Below are positions 23,650 to 36,179 of a DNA stretch of 64,000 bases, in pieces. The position numbers were made by a program, and so were the translations under genes. A model generated the notes under the pieces. It did no database searches, was not told the origin of the DNA, and saw only the letters and a program-made list of their open reading frames with translations. How positions within the stretch are numbered: the stretch's first letter is position 1; each line of letters starts with the position of its first letter. Source of the DNA: Schistocephalus solidus (Eukaryota; Platyhelminthes; Cestoda; Diphyllobothriidea; Diphyllobothriidae); the NCBI GenBank assembly GCA_017591395.1, contig WEDG01000352.1, positions 1 to 64,000 on the forward strand. Reading direction: 5' to 3'.

Positions 23650-25230
23650 ATAAATGCCTACCATGATGAGTGCCCTGGGATATGCATGGCCTAGACGACT
23701 GACAGACATCTTCTCAACAGTCAGCGCATGCAGGCCACAACGCGTGTATACACGACTAACTTCCACGACCTGCTCTTCGTGGAAACTGCACACGCAACAC
23801 CGTGCCAGAAGAGGATATACAACGGAGCATGGACCTCTTCGACATCGGCTGCACCAAATCCAGACCGACCAACAACACAGAAAAACGGTTGTTATGCGCC
23901 AACCATCACCCATCACTGAATAGTATCACCGAATCAGTGTCAACGGCACTCCTTCGCCTATCTGGGCAGCACAAAAATGGATGACGGATTTACTCACCGT
24001 ATCGCCAAAAGCAGTCAGGCCTTCGGCCGGCTGCAAGTTCCTATGTGGAATCGCCACTGCCTTCATCTAAATACCAAACTAAATAGGTACAAGGCAGTGG
24101 TTTTGAAAAAAACTACTGTATGGAGCGCAGACCTGGACCATCTGCTCCAACCAAGCCGGGAAACTCAATCACTTCCATCTCAGCTATGTCCCCAGAATTT
24201 TAAAGCTGAGATGGCAGTACAGGATCCCGGACAAATGGGAATTTTCAGTATACACGCCATTAGTAAGTAACTGCACGTGCGATGGGGCGGCCACCTCGTG
24301 AGTAATAACGACAAGCGACTACCCAGACGACTCTTCTACGGTGGTGTCGCTACAGGTGCTTGCCGATAGGGAGGACAAACATGATGCTAAAAGGTCACCT
24401 TGCAAAACTATATGAAGGGACTGCAAAGCAACCCAGAGACCTGGAAAGACTTCGCCTAGGACCCACAGGCCTCGAGAAGAAGAGAAAAGCCTGGCACAGC
24501 AATCTGTGGAGCAAACCTTGTAGCTGCAGCCAAAACCAAATCAGCGGATGGTAATTCACAAGCAACTGCGATCCTCAACGCCAACACCCAACCCCTTACA
24601 ACATGCCCACGCTGCCCACGAATACCGCGCGCGAATAGGCCTTGTTGGACCTCGCCGGACTCAATACAGTAATAACCCGAACTGCTGCATACACAAACGC
24701 TCTTATTGCCCCCCACAGCGTCCACGACGACGACCATCTCGATACCGGTGATCACACTCTTCAAGTCTGGCCTCCGCCAATCATTGTACACTTCATTGTC
24801 CTTGCGATAACTTCCGAGACGACGACGACAATCACCCCAACAGGACAACATCTTCCACTCCCGTCAGCAGTGAGATCACTTCCGACGTCCCGTCAACCAC
24901 CACCGCCCCCAGCACTAACAATTGAGAATCGATCCAAACTTTTCCTCGTTGCAATCGCACGTTCACATTACGCATCGGCCTGGTTGGCCACTTTCAAATC
25001 CGTCGCCATGTGACCAGTATACCAGTGCTTGGAGACTCGAAATACAGTCACTGGATTCACGTCTACTGTCCACACTGCCCACGCAAATTCACTTACAGCA
25101 TGATATATTCAGTCAAACGCGCATCCGGGAAAGCGGAGTTCACTTCAATACCGGCAGGCAAAGCACACTGCATAGCCGACAAACTCTCCCAGCTCCAGCC
25201 CTAAAAAAAACCTATCCACAAACGTGACAA
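23650..25230 (+). mobile_element. RTE-like LINE (R4), 3' half with zinc-finger region
   Basis: A 5'-truncated copy beginning within the RT palm. Readable blocks in order are RSMDLFDIGC (about 23829), [20 protein letters not shown] (23998-24055), [13 protein letters not shown] (24068-24105), RWGGHL and RRLFYGGVATGA (24278-24360), and CPRCPRIPRARIGLVG (about 24604-24655), the first zinc-finger of the tail. A long Pro/Thr-rich linker follows, then CPHCPRKFTYSM (about 25067-25100). Several frameshifts and stops are present. The part upstream of 23829 is only loosely alignable. Confidence 0.82.
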
Positions 25231-25254
25231 CCAACAGTAGCCTCACCACCACCG

Positions 25255-25490
25255 AGTATACAGCCCCCGCTACCACCACACATGCACATTACGAATCGGT
25301 CTGGTCGGTGACTTGCGAACTCGTCACACAGACCGGTGAACCGGTGCCAAGAACACCAACATCAACCCAACGCACCCATTTCAAATGTCCGCACTGACCA
25401 CGTACATTCAATCACCGTATAGACCTATAAGGCCACATGCACCTCCATGAAAACCGGCGGCTGAACACTGCCGACCACATCAGTGCACTT
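25255..25490 (+). mobile_element. Zinc-finger tail end of LINE R4 (further C2H2-like motifs)
   Basis: Nucleotide similarity to 22500-22700 is plain: an ITNRSGR/HLRTRHTDR-like finger, then CCGCACTGACCACGTACATT for the next finger and GGCCACATGCACCTCCATGA for its His pair. The frame is interrupted by a stop in the finger loop. It ends about 110 bases before dispersed-repeat copy 3, the same order as at 22.4-22.9 kb. Confidence 0.72.
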
Positions 25491-25599
25491 CAATTCACAA
25501 GCACCTAGATCACATACGAAGACACCCAACATTACACAAAGCAGACATGCAATCGGCACCTCCCACGCAAGCGGAATATGTGGCTTTTCTGATACATGT

Positions 25600-26228
25600 G
25601 TGATCCGCACCTGAGATTATCACGGTGCGTTAAAAGTGGCAGCTTGGAAAATTGCCAACTGACGATAGAACTCAGACATATATCGGCCTAATGTTTGTCG
25701 GTGTTGAGTGGCTAACTAGTTGACTGAAAATCTGGCTGCAATGACCTCTTTTTAAGGTTAACTCTATTTCACTCAAACTGAGATTCAAGCCGCGAGTGAA
25801 ATGATAGCGTTTATATTTGGAGCCCCAGATTGTGTATGTGGCACGTGAAGATGAGGTCACTAGCTACGTCAGCCACTGCGCCAATTTCCCGAACCAGTCA
25901 ACTGACGGGCTCGGACATTGGCTGAGATTTGAAAATGGAATAGGGAGTGAGGTCAACGTCTCGGCACATTTCTCTCACTATTAACAAACTGAAGCGATTG
26001 AAGTTATCACGTTGCGCAAAAAGTTGTGGCCCGGAAGGTTGCCAACTGACGGGATATCTCGGGTCGGTATGACACCGGGCCCAGATGACGGAGGAGAGTG
26101 CGGTAGATGCAGCTCAAGTCTACTACCAGTAAAAAACCACATCACGCGCAAGTTGCCGTCCCTGCACCCCCATGCTGTGGACTTCAGTGGAATCGACGGT
26201 CGAACTTCCGTGTGTGAGTGAGAGAGGA
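25600..26228 (+). repeat. Dispersed repeat, copy 3, with two internal monomers
   Basis: ATTATCACGGTGCGTTAAAA (about 25616) and GTTATCACGTTGCGCAAAAA (about 26003) mark two monomers about 390 bases apart. GACGGGCTCGG, GGAATAGGGAGTGAGGTCAA and CTCACTATTAACAA align with copy 2. It ends in a purine-rich run (26213-26255: GTGAGTGAGAGAGGAGGGG and similar). Confidence 0.7.
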
Positions 26229-26229
26229 G

Positions 26230-27970
26230 GGGGGTGGGAGAAAGAGAGAGGAAATATCCATACCTCCGGAACAAACCCCATTTATAATGCAATACAAGGT
26301 AGCGTAAACGATTCTATCCGGGTGCTTTGACGAGGTACAAAATAAGGTGAGGTCAATGGCATATTTCAGACGAAGTGCTTTCATAAAAAGAGACCAGTTT
26401 TAAGTTGCGAACTAATAAAATTCCAAAGGTTGCGGACTTACGTGAATACTGAAAGATCCCTCACAACCCTCCTTCTCGGAATGTGGAGACGAAACATGCG
26501 GCTTGGGCTGTAGCAGGATGCTTATCATCACAAAAATAACTTACCTTGGTAATTTTTTGCTGCCGATAACGTGACGGAACTTACGAGTAAAATGTCAGCA
26601 GAAAACTAAGAAAGAATCTCACCTATGAATTTGGCCTTCGGAGAAATACTTGACATCCCAGATAAATTCTTGAAGGACGACCTACCCAGGCGAAAATGCC
26701 TAAGGTCAAAGAGGAAGCAAAGTAACATAACTCATAAAAGAATAGTTAAACTCTTGGGTTGCGCGTATTTTATAATACCAGATATGGACTTAAAAATTGA
26801 CTCTGATTGCTCTAATCTGAGCTTGAGTTACGAATTCGGGAAAATTGTAAAGCCCTTAATTTCCTGCCAGATTGTCCTGAAATTTGTGGCACATCTAAAA
26901 ATAGCTAAACGTTATATCAACAGTACAGAAGCAACTGACTCATAAGATGCATTTTGAACTGATTTAAACGGGTGACCGCCGGGGACAAATAAAGAGATCC
27001 TCCGAAATTTCGGCACTTCCGAAGCCACAAAATGAACAACCGTATCGATCGTCGTCAATGTAGCTCAGCGAACAGGATGTGCCAAGAACCAAAATACCAC
27101 TATAACCATTGAGGCAGCTGACTAATCTAGTGCTGCTGGTCAGTACAAAGCGTTAATTGTGCCTAAAAATGTACCGAAAGACGGTAAGAAGACTGAGATC
27201 GAGAATGAAAGTGTAAGACACATTGGCCCGAGCAATCCTGTGAACCGGCTAATTCGCAGCCTGAGTGTTGGTTCTTGGTACGACAATTGTGAAATGGCGT
27301 TGGGAATAACCGATTAGAACCGGCTGCTCTTAAGTCAAACGCGATTAATATAATCAAAGAAACTGGTAGAATGACTTCCTTCACGCACGATTATAGGTAC
27401 ATAGAATGCAAAAGATAAGAACGCGGATCAGCGAAAACAAGGGATCTAGAGCTGACTCTATACAAACAACTTCATAAATCCATATCGATTTGTCTCCCTC
27501 ACAACAAGTATTGTGGTCTCACTACGCAGCAGCGCGATCTCTTCCCCAGTCATGAACGCAACCAACTGCAACACCACTCATCCGTTACAATTTCTTGATG
27601 ACTCTGAGTTTGGGACTCGCACGTTGGCGTTAGAATTTTAAAAAAATGCATGGATAGCTCTTGCGATTAAATTATCTACTTTTCAAATCGATAGGGTTGA
27701 TTCTTATATCTGACCAAATTATCTGCACCATCTGCTTTAAAAAAAATATAGAAAACCGCGTTTATTCACAAACCACGTGTTCATTTATTAACAAACAACA
27801 TGTTCATTCGGATGTTTAAATAACTAGTTCTATTAACAAAACTTTTAATAAACGATCTACTAAATAGAGTAAAGAATCACAGTAGAGAGGACAGATGCTG
27901 GGCGACCGCGAGAAAAATTACCTAGGGCACGAATATTTTATAATCTCGTATAATTCATTGGGCTAAACTC
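26230..27970. other. Stretch without recognised content
   Basis: One 106-codon open frame (26625-26945, +) has a Lys/Ile-rich translation with no domain. Nothing else was recognised. Confidence 0.4.
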
Positions 27971-27975
27971 TGCAA

Positions 27976-28062
27976 AACTCGGCGGTCTCGGTGCGATCCG
28001 AACCCACGACATATGGAGAAGTCTTTAGTACAGCTAACGACCTAACGAGCTACGAGGCCCCA
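27976..28062 (-). repeat. tRNA-derived SINE head, minus strand
   Basis: Minus strand from about 28060: GGCCTCGTAGCTCGTTAGGT... reaching GTGGGTTCGGATCGCACCGA and ending with CGAGACC. That is an A-box-like, B-box-like and closing-stem arrangement of about 75 bases, as in a tRNA, but the T-stem and closing stem each contain mismatches and the anticodon arm is not canonical. It is best read as the tRNA-like head of a SINE, or a tRNA pseudogene. Confidence 0.65.
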
Positions 28063-28084
28063 CTGACAGCCGTGCGTGTAATCA

Positions 28085-28180
28085 CATATTGGATGTACTA
28101 AAGCCCTCACTTAATGTCACGGGTTCGAATCCCACAGAGGCCACCGTGTTTCTCAAAATTGGGTTGAACGAAACACTCAA
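28085..28180 (+). repeat. tRNA-derived SINE, 3' half of head plus body, plus strand
   Basis: The plus strand has TACTAAAGCCCTCACTTAAT, then a perfect B box in GGGTTCGAATCCCAC and the closing stem GAGGCC. It then runs into a non-tRNA body (ACCGTGTTTCTCAAAATTGG). It matches the minus-strand copy 25 bases to its left over the TACTAAAG...GGCC part, so the two form an opposed pair. The 5' half with the A box is missing. Confidence 0.65.
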
Positions 28181-28189
28181 ATCTATCAA

Positions 28190-31150
28190 CCACCTACTAG
28201 CCTCATAAAAGTTATTGTGGTCCAAATGAGAGCGTTACTCTGTAAGCAAGATGCCACGCCTGGACGAGGTTGCAGGGCACTAGACGAGTTGGTTAACACG
28301 TCAACCGGAGCCTCAGATAAACAACTTTCCGAGAGATAGCTATCTTTCCGATGTCCATCTTTACCTATAAGGGTGTGGAGCATGTCGTAGTACTGAAATG
28401 GCCACGAATTTTGGAGCAGTATAGTAACTGAATGTGCGCAACTCAGTGTTTTATGCAAGAGAAGATCCCGACACTTTCTTGTATAACGACCGAGGGTGGT
28501 TATAATCGGACGCACCAGCCTATGTGTAAGTCAAAATCGTTGAATATGTCCAAAAACATCCATGCAAATATGATCGAAGAAAGGCAATTAGCATAGAAAA
28601 TATGAACTGGCAAGAAATCAAATGAAACGTGTAAAAAAGGTAACAGTAGAATATAAATAGAGGTGGTGCATAAATAAACCATCTGGAGGTGGGATTCCTG
28701 CACACCCGTGGAGTGGGGGTGCACCGATTTCATGAGCTGCAGAGTAGGGCCGTGGGGTATAGCGATGACGGTCGACAGAATGGTGGGTAGTTAGACGAGG
28801 AATGTCGGGGTTTCCAAGGAAAAAGACACCATCCACATGCACTAAGCTTATTCTAGATTTCAGCAAAATTCAGGTTTTAATGCATCAACGAACCTGACAG
28901 AAATGTGCAAGCCATTCAAATACACTTTCCGCACTGATCGAGGATGGGGATGACCGGTGTCCTTTCCCTCTTTGTCCCAAATGTAGCAACCTATGACGTT
29001 GTGGATGACACAGGCTTATGTTAGGCACCTTAGATTGGCCCCTTGTTGCGAATGCGATAGACCAACGATCTCCTGGGTGTGTGGGCTAATTTGATTAAGT
29101 CCGCTAGTCAACCGGTAGTATGTGGCACTGTCAAAAACTACAGGGAAGGGCCACGGGAGGGAGCTTACAGCAGAGAAATTGATAACGGTATGTCATGACC
29201 ACTTGATAGTTTTGCTTAAATAAAACCGCAGAAAACTTAAGAGAAGAGGTGGGGAGCCAATAAAAGATTCCTATCTCCTGTTTGATGTTTTAATATTGGG
29301 GAACTAAGCTTTTCGACTTTTAGAGGCCGTGGATATTTTGCCCCCGTAATTGCGACGGATTCCTCGACTGAAGGACTGTCTTCGACATACTTTGCTTAAT
29401 TTATGCCCATAAGGGCGATTAAAGGTTATTCTCAACTGTCAAGGATTTGAGGTAGTGACGTGTTATAGTAAAACTAGTACTCTAGAATTTCTTACGCGTC
29501 AAAATTTTATAGAGACCGGACGAACACCTTCGTTGATCGGATTTTTAGCACAATATTTGCCGAAGAAATAACTTTTTACCCTGCATCCGACGGAAAACAA
29601 CAAAACAAACGCGCGTTCTATGGATCCGCAGTGTATCCTATTGTACTAGACAAGATGTGTTCCGTTTATTAATTTGCTACCGGGAATGTAGATGTCTTCA
29701 CGCAGGGAATGCTAATCAACGGTCAGAAAGGCAACAACTTGAAGGCATGTGACCGCATGCAAACACAAGGCCAAATAGTGACGCTGGCCGTAGTTTAGAT
29801 GGTGAGCAACCTATCCATTGATTATCGTTATAAACTTTTTAGCGAAATTCATATTACAGGTATGAATAACCATTCATGACTATTACTAATAATGGAGACC
29901 TTATAATTATATGATTAATACTAATTTAGTGCTATATTTAAGAGAATGTATGGCGTATCCGAAACCCAGCCCACATACGAGAATATGAATGCACATATTA
30001 CATTGCGTTGAAGTCACGATTTTAAGCTCCTCGAAACTGATACCTGTGACTTGTCCCCTGATAGCATGGCTATGGCGAATAAGTTACGAACTAGAGTCGA
30101 TGGATACGATGGCAGTCAATTCATGGGTAAGATTTGTCGATTCACACTCCCGCGGGCAAAGCCACTTTGACGCCATTGCAGCAGGTGTTATCATAGTATA
30201 CATTTCTAAACTTTCAAGATTGTTTATTCTAAATAATGGTACACAACGGTACTGAGTCTTTTAAAGCTCACAATATTAGAAATGAACTAGACGGGGATGG
30301 AGAGCCCTCGAGATATGGATTGGGCCCCATACCGCCCGGGGTAGGAAATGTGGCTACCCAAACGTTGAAGTGGAAAACGAGCTACAAATTTTTGGAGCCA
30401 AATTGAGCTCGAAAAGTATGATAACTTCGGTGTTGACCAGCGAAAGAATTTGTATCAGGCTCCTGACCATATGCACAATCAAGAACCATTCATGAATCCC
30501 CGCGAAGCAACCCATATTATTTAAACAATTTCGTCAGATTTAGGCTGCACTACAATTTTACGAGATATCGATACACTCAAACAACCGTTAGACGACAGAG
30601 AATGAGGGCATTGTACTGGCCTTGAAGGCCTATAATAAGCAGCGGTGGTTAAATCTGTTTATCTTAGAACATTATTTAAAAACCGATCATCCCATTTCAT
30701 TATTTAAAATGAGGCAAGCACATTTCTTTTTTTGCATTATTTATCGAGCGTTTTTTGTACAAAAAATGCTCTGATAGGGGTGTTTTGCTGATATTTGTAC
30801 AAGTTTCATTTTCCCATCTTCTTGTTCAAATGACCATTTTCAGGCTTTTGCGAATGTGCAAACGATATAAACACAACAGCAGATTTGACATGCGGCTAGG
30901 TGTCTTCTGTTTCCGCTGTTGCATGATACCTGGTGTTTCATTAATTGCGTTTATCTGCCTTAATTTCTTACGGGGAACAATATGAAAAATGAGTGGACTT
31001 ATAACCTGGCACAATGTATCAATACAAACTTTAACCTCCAAACTTAGAAAGAAGTTACTCCAATCGTGGGAATGAAGCTGTGTTAGTACTTCCGCCATGT
31101 TTTCTGATCGGAAATCACGGTGCTTTCAGCCCACCAGTAATTTCCGTAAC
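28190..31150. other. Stretch without recognised content
   Basis: No LINE motif, rRNA, tRNA or splice-bounded exon was recognised. Several 60-110 codon frames occur on both strands, with no domain and no consistent codon pattern. Confidence 0.4.
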
Positions 31151-31159
31151 CCCGTCTTA

Positions 31160-34100
31160 AGCATTGATACCGTCTAACCCGTCTAACCCACTTAGACTCT
31201 CAGTTTCCACTCTAAAACGCAGTTCTCCATGTCTCTCCATGAAAATTACCGAGCCCCATCGCATAAATAGCGTACTACAAATACAAAATCCACTATCTTC
31301 TCAATTTAAAGACAACTTATTTAGCCCTCCACAAACTAGCTCGTACAATAAAGCCACCTGTCATCGTATATTCCCAATAATATCACCTAAGTCAGGTTGT
31401 CCAAAGGACGTTAATTCAAACCAAACAGAAAAGCAAGGTAGCGCAGTTATAACCAATTGAATACCGCCTATTCGAAAACCTACCATGCCTCCTTAAAAGG
31501 AAAATAACCCTAACTTCCAACTTAATTACTAGCCTCCAATTTTTTTTAAAATAAATAATGTCAACCCTAGTCTGGATACTCGAAATTCACCAAATGTTTT
31601 ATAACTTAATGCTAGATCTGTTATAAACAAAATGGCACAACTGAGAGCCATTGCTTTCGAGTTAATGCCCGATGTTTTATGTATAACTGAATCTTGGACC
31701 CATCCCTCGATTTCCGACTCTTTGCTAGACATTGACCAGTATGATCTCTACCGTCAAGACCGCATAAGTAAGCGTGGTGGTGGTTGTCTTCTCTATATTA
31801 AAGCTTCATTTATTAACTTCCCCTTTGATCTAGTTGCCAAGTGATTCTCTGGTTATTTCTGCTTCACATCCATTATCCTGTCGCCCCGTGTAAAGGCGAT
31901 TCTCGGATGCATTTACAACCCTCCTAATTCATCATCCTATGATGATGCAAAACTTGTGAAATTTTTAAATTGGTTTCGGAGTCCAATTTTTACATTAAAA
32001 TAATCACTGGGGATTTTAATTTTCCTGAAATTGACTGGATTTTAAACTTTTGTCCACGCAGATTTCAGCCTTTACTGGATAACATTAATTATTCTAATTG
32101 GTTCCAGCTTGTCCGTTCTTTAACGAGAGACAAGCATATTTTAGACCTGATTTTCACAAACGACCTTGCTTCCCTCTTTGTTGATTTTAAACAGGGCCTC
32201 TTCCAAAGTGACCATACATTAATTCACTGTTGCCTTCCGATTGTTTCATCGAAAAAGGCTAGTGCCGTTCGTACCTATCATGCTTTTTACCTCGCAGCTA
32301 TGAGCTTAATTAGTAACTTTTTAGACTCATTGGACTGGCAGCATCTCTCCTCCATGAACGAAGCAGCAAGTCTTTGTGACTTCATGTCAGTCGTTTCAAA
32401 TAACATCCTGGAGCTTTTGCCAACCAAAATAGTCAAGCCCTGCGTCTCGGAATCCACCGTTCCTCACTTTCTTTTGCCACGACTAAAGAAATTGAAGAAG
32501 AAGTTGAAAGATAAATATACTAGTTCGTTATCTGTACATCTAAGGATTGCAGAGATTTTTGAATTAGCCTCTAAGATTCGTCTTGCACGTGACAGACAGA
32601 GGGAATCTTGCGCACTCGGTAAGCCAAACTCTGCAAAATCTGTTGCTCAACTGTTCCGCAGTCGATCCTCCTCTAAACAAGGTTATGAAATATCTCCACT
32701 ACTAAATGAAGACAAGAACTTAATTCTCGAAGACTCGGACAAGGCAGAATTGTTTAGTGCGTTATTTTCAAATCATTTTACGATAGAATCTGAACCAGTT
32801 CCGATGTTTAAGGCTTCCTCCTGCAATATTCTCAGCACTTTTGATTTCTCTTCAGAATTAAGTCGTTAGCAAATAATTCGTCTACAATACTCGCACTCTT
32901 CGGGAACTGACAGTATACCAAACTCAGTTATCAAGAGAGTGCTGAGCTTCCCCGATTGCTTAGCCATTTATTCTCAGTTTATCTTCTTAACGGATTCTTT
33001 CCTGACTCATGAAATACATCTATCATTTTTCCTGTCTTCAAGTAGGGTTCTCGTTAGGACGTTAATAATTAGCGAGGTGTTCAAAAAACCTCGGCTCTAG
33101 CAAAACTTCTTTAAAAAATTATTTTTAATCAAATTCTCGACTTTTGCCTAGAAAATAAGCTTTTAAGTGACTCGCAATATGGTTTTCTACCTGGGAAATC
33201 ATGTAAAGTGTGTCACTTAGCTTTTCTTAATCGCATCACTTCCCTTCGTAATGAGCAGAAGTCAGTGGTTGTGATCTACTTTGACCTGAGCAAAGCCTTT
33301 GACAAGGTCACTCACTGACATCTTCTGGTGAAACTGGAAGCCCTCAGAATCCGGCCTCTTCTCCTTGAATTTAGAATTTAGAATTTTTTTAGAATTTATA
33401 TTTGGTAAGCACCGGGAAGGCACTGTCTAAGCAAACATTAGTTATGAAATAAAGTTATGACAATTTGTGCAGATAAAATGTACAAATACATAACTTGTAC
33501 TGCTATGTCAATAGTTAGCTATGTTTAAAAATTAGTGGTGAACTAGAAATAAATAGGCAGTGAAAAAAAACTCCTACCATAAAAATGGGGGCAGAGTTCA
33601 ATGGGCCTTCATTTTTGAATAGAAGGTAGGAGAAAAAAACTGCTTAGCAAAAAATGGTAAGGTGGTAGAGTAGGGTAGGTTAATACTGAAGTAGCAGTTC
33701 ATAATGAGATATTGAAACGTCGAGGTGATTTGTTCTTGATCACTTAGGCGTATGAAAACCAAAATCTCACGAAAATGCGTCAATTAAATTAAGTCCTCAG
33801 CATCTTAGGATCCATAATTGAATTCTGATGATGGGTAGTATCCAAAGAAACGGTAGGATTTTAGACTGTGGACCACTGAATGTGAACGTCCGAATGACGT
33901 CATCGTTTGGAGTACTGGTGATATAAGGAGACATCATAGTTCAGGGGTGACCCGAGGTAGCGAAAATATAGTTTCAAGAGGGTTACTTAAATTCCCGATG
34001 GTCCTTTCTCCGATTCATGAGGAAAGCTACTGGGAAAAGATGAGGAAAATAAAAGGTTAATAGAATCAGTGTAAAGATAAATGTGCAGTCTTCGCTTGAA

Positions 34101-36178
34101 TGCAGATAGACTAGTTAACGACCTAATTTAAATTGGCAAGTTATTCCAAAGAAAACTATACCTAGAAGCAAAGAAAAGAGAGCGTTTACACGTGGAGGAT
34201 GCAGGTTGAGGTATAATTAATGTAGAATTTCTTAGGTTGTAAGGAAGACTAACGGTGGTAATGACAGGAAGTTTGGGGAGAGTTGAGCTATTATTTAGTC
34301 GGAAAAGGAGACAAAAGCCTGCTTCAAGTCTCCAAAGAAATTTTAGTTTCATAAGCTGGCATCTTGTTGAGTAGGAAGTAGTTAAAGAGACTTCATTGGT
34401 TCCTACTTTTCTAACCGCAGCCAGTAGGTCTTAGTTGGTAATAGCTACTCTAGCCCTCAGCTGATCACGAGTGGCGTTTTTCAAGGCATGGTTCTAGGTC
34501 CCATCTTCTTCATTCGGTACATAAACGAAATGTTAACTATACTCACAAATTCACAGAATTTCGTTTACGCTCACAATTTCAAGTGCATTTATCCATTTTC
34601 TAAAGACAACGCTTATAGTTGCGTTGATAAAATCAACACTGATCTACTTATGCTCTCACGTTGGAGCTCTAATTGGCAGATGGAATTTTCTCTATCCAAG
34701 AGTACTTTCATGTGTTTTGGCCCAGCCAAGCTTCCTAGACCCCTCGACCATAAGAGACTTAGGTCTAAGTTACACGAATAAGCTAGCATTATCGCCTTAT
34801 GCAGATCAAGTTTCTGCAAAGGCTGCACAGATATGCGGTTTTATATCACAAAATTTCTTCCTTCCGGAAATAAAATTAAGACTGTACCGCATGTTTGTTC
34901 TTCCCATCATATAATACTGCTGTCCTCTATTTGGACTGATGAACGCCTCTGACTGCAGTAAGATTGAAAAAGCTCAGAGGGTTTTTACTCAAAGCAATTT
35001 TCTCTTCCTGGATCCAGTATCTCTTATACGGATAGATGCCAGTTAGCAAACATTAAATTTATGTGGTTGAGAAGACTCGAAGCTGGTCTCAGCTTCCTGT
35101 TTCGCGTTAACTCTAGCCCAAATCTTCCACGAATTAACGCTCTCACTCCGGTAGGTCGACCTTATGCCACTTGTAATTCCTCCATGATCATTTCACCACC
35201 ACTTAGCTCCACAAATAACCGTTTTTAATTTTTTGCCTTCAAATATGCTTTCCTTTGGAATAATCTTCCACTCAAAATTAGGTTTTTATCTACATTTGCG
35301 ATTTTCAAAACCAAATCACGCAAGCATTTATCTTCGGAATATATAAAGTCCTTATTGTCTGTTTCCTTCCCAAACTCGCTAATTTTAGATTTTGAAAAGG
35401 GTCATCCTGGTATTTGAGGCAGTTACCTTGACGTTATATTGGTTTCTAGATATGTTTTCCATTATCCTTTGCAGAGTCAATCTTCGCAGTCACTTTTTCT
35501 CCACCTCTTTTCAAATATAATTGCCAACTCTTGACACACTTGACAATTTCCTCCGATTTTGCAACCTTGTTGATGGTCTCCGGGATCTGTTGATGAGTGT
35601 GGCCGGTTCTAATTTTTTTCGCCTCTTTTTTTGGTGGACTGGGCAGTTAGCAAGGTCGTATCTCGGTGATGATCTCGTGACATCTTCTTTCTCCTCTTCG
35701 GTTTCGACCCTGTTGCCAATGATATTTCCTCCACTCTCACCTCCATGGTGGTTATAATCAGCAGCTCTGTCTGTTATCTTATCTCTCACCCGACAAGGAG
35801 CCTTCTGATCCCTCATACGTTGCCAGCAACATCACAGTTCTATATCCCATTATATCGTACCCGTCCCATCAACTCAAGCAGTTTTTTCCTTGTTTTTTTA
35901 AAAAAATTGGTGGCTCTCCGAACTCTGCCCCGATTTAACCGTAGGAGTTTTTTCACTGCTTTATTCCTAGTTCACCGTGTATTCTAATGTTTGTTGACAA
36001 TTGTTTTAAAAACGGCTAATTGTTCTGAATCGGATGTGCCTACCATACTACTTATTTCTGCTGTTCATATGGTTGTTCACATAGTGCAGCTATTATCCGC
36101 TCTGTATTTATGTAAACCATAATGCTAAGTTTGTAATTATGGGGCCCTCTGGGCATTAAATATACAAATTATTATTCT
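31160..36178 (+). mobile_element. CR1-like LINE, family A (copy A1), interrupted by a nested LINE
   Basis: 31160-31560 is a Ser/Pro/Asn-rich ORF1-like remnant. The APE endonuclease runs from about 31590, with LNARSVINKMAQLRAIAFEL, then CITESW (about 31680), GDFNFPEIDW (about 32013) and SDHTLIHC (about 32210). The intact reading segment 31970-32869 covers the end of the endonuclease and the linker. RT motifs YGFLPGKS and VVIYFDLSKAFDKV are at 33180-33310. The element then breaks at 33368, where a 1.02 kb family B copy is inserted, and resumes at 34391 with GSYFSNRSQ, SGVFQGMVLGP and the C-terminal RT. The catalytic motif reads YAHN at about 34568 instead of YADD, so this copy is dead even apart from its frameshifts. 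The 3' UTR runs to about 36178 and carries a conserved GC hairpin at 36141-36155. Confidence 0.88.
33369..34390 (-). mobile_element. CR1-like LINE, family B (copy B1), 5'-truncated, nested in A1
   Basis: On the minus strand this holds the last codons of RT (LLPTQQDAS-like) and the full 3' UTR of family B, ending at the left in a TTTAGAATTTAGAA-type tail (33369-33400). It aligns along its length with 40110-41120. It lies inside the RT region of A1: A1 reads CTCCTTGA up to 33368 and resumes GACTTCATTGG at 34389-34399, while the uninterrupted copy A3 has CTACTTGACTTCATTGG. At most about 2 bases are duplicated at the target. Confidence 0.88.
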
Positions 36179-36179
36179 T

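Noticed and set aside
26213..26255. Purine-rich run as a special structural element
   Set aside because: Short imperfect GA-rich sequence at the end of a repeat; no mirror symmetry or length that would single it out.
27976..28062. Functional tRNA gene
   Set aside because: Mismatches in the T-stem and closing stem, and no canonical anticodon arm; better explained as a SINE head.
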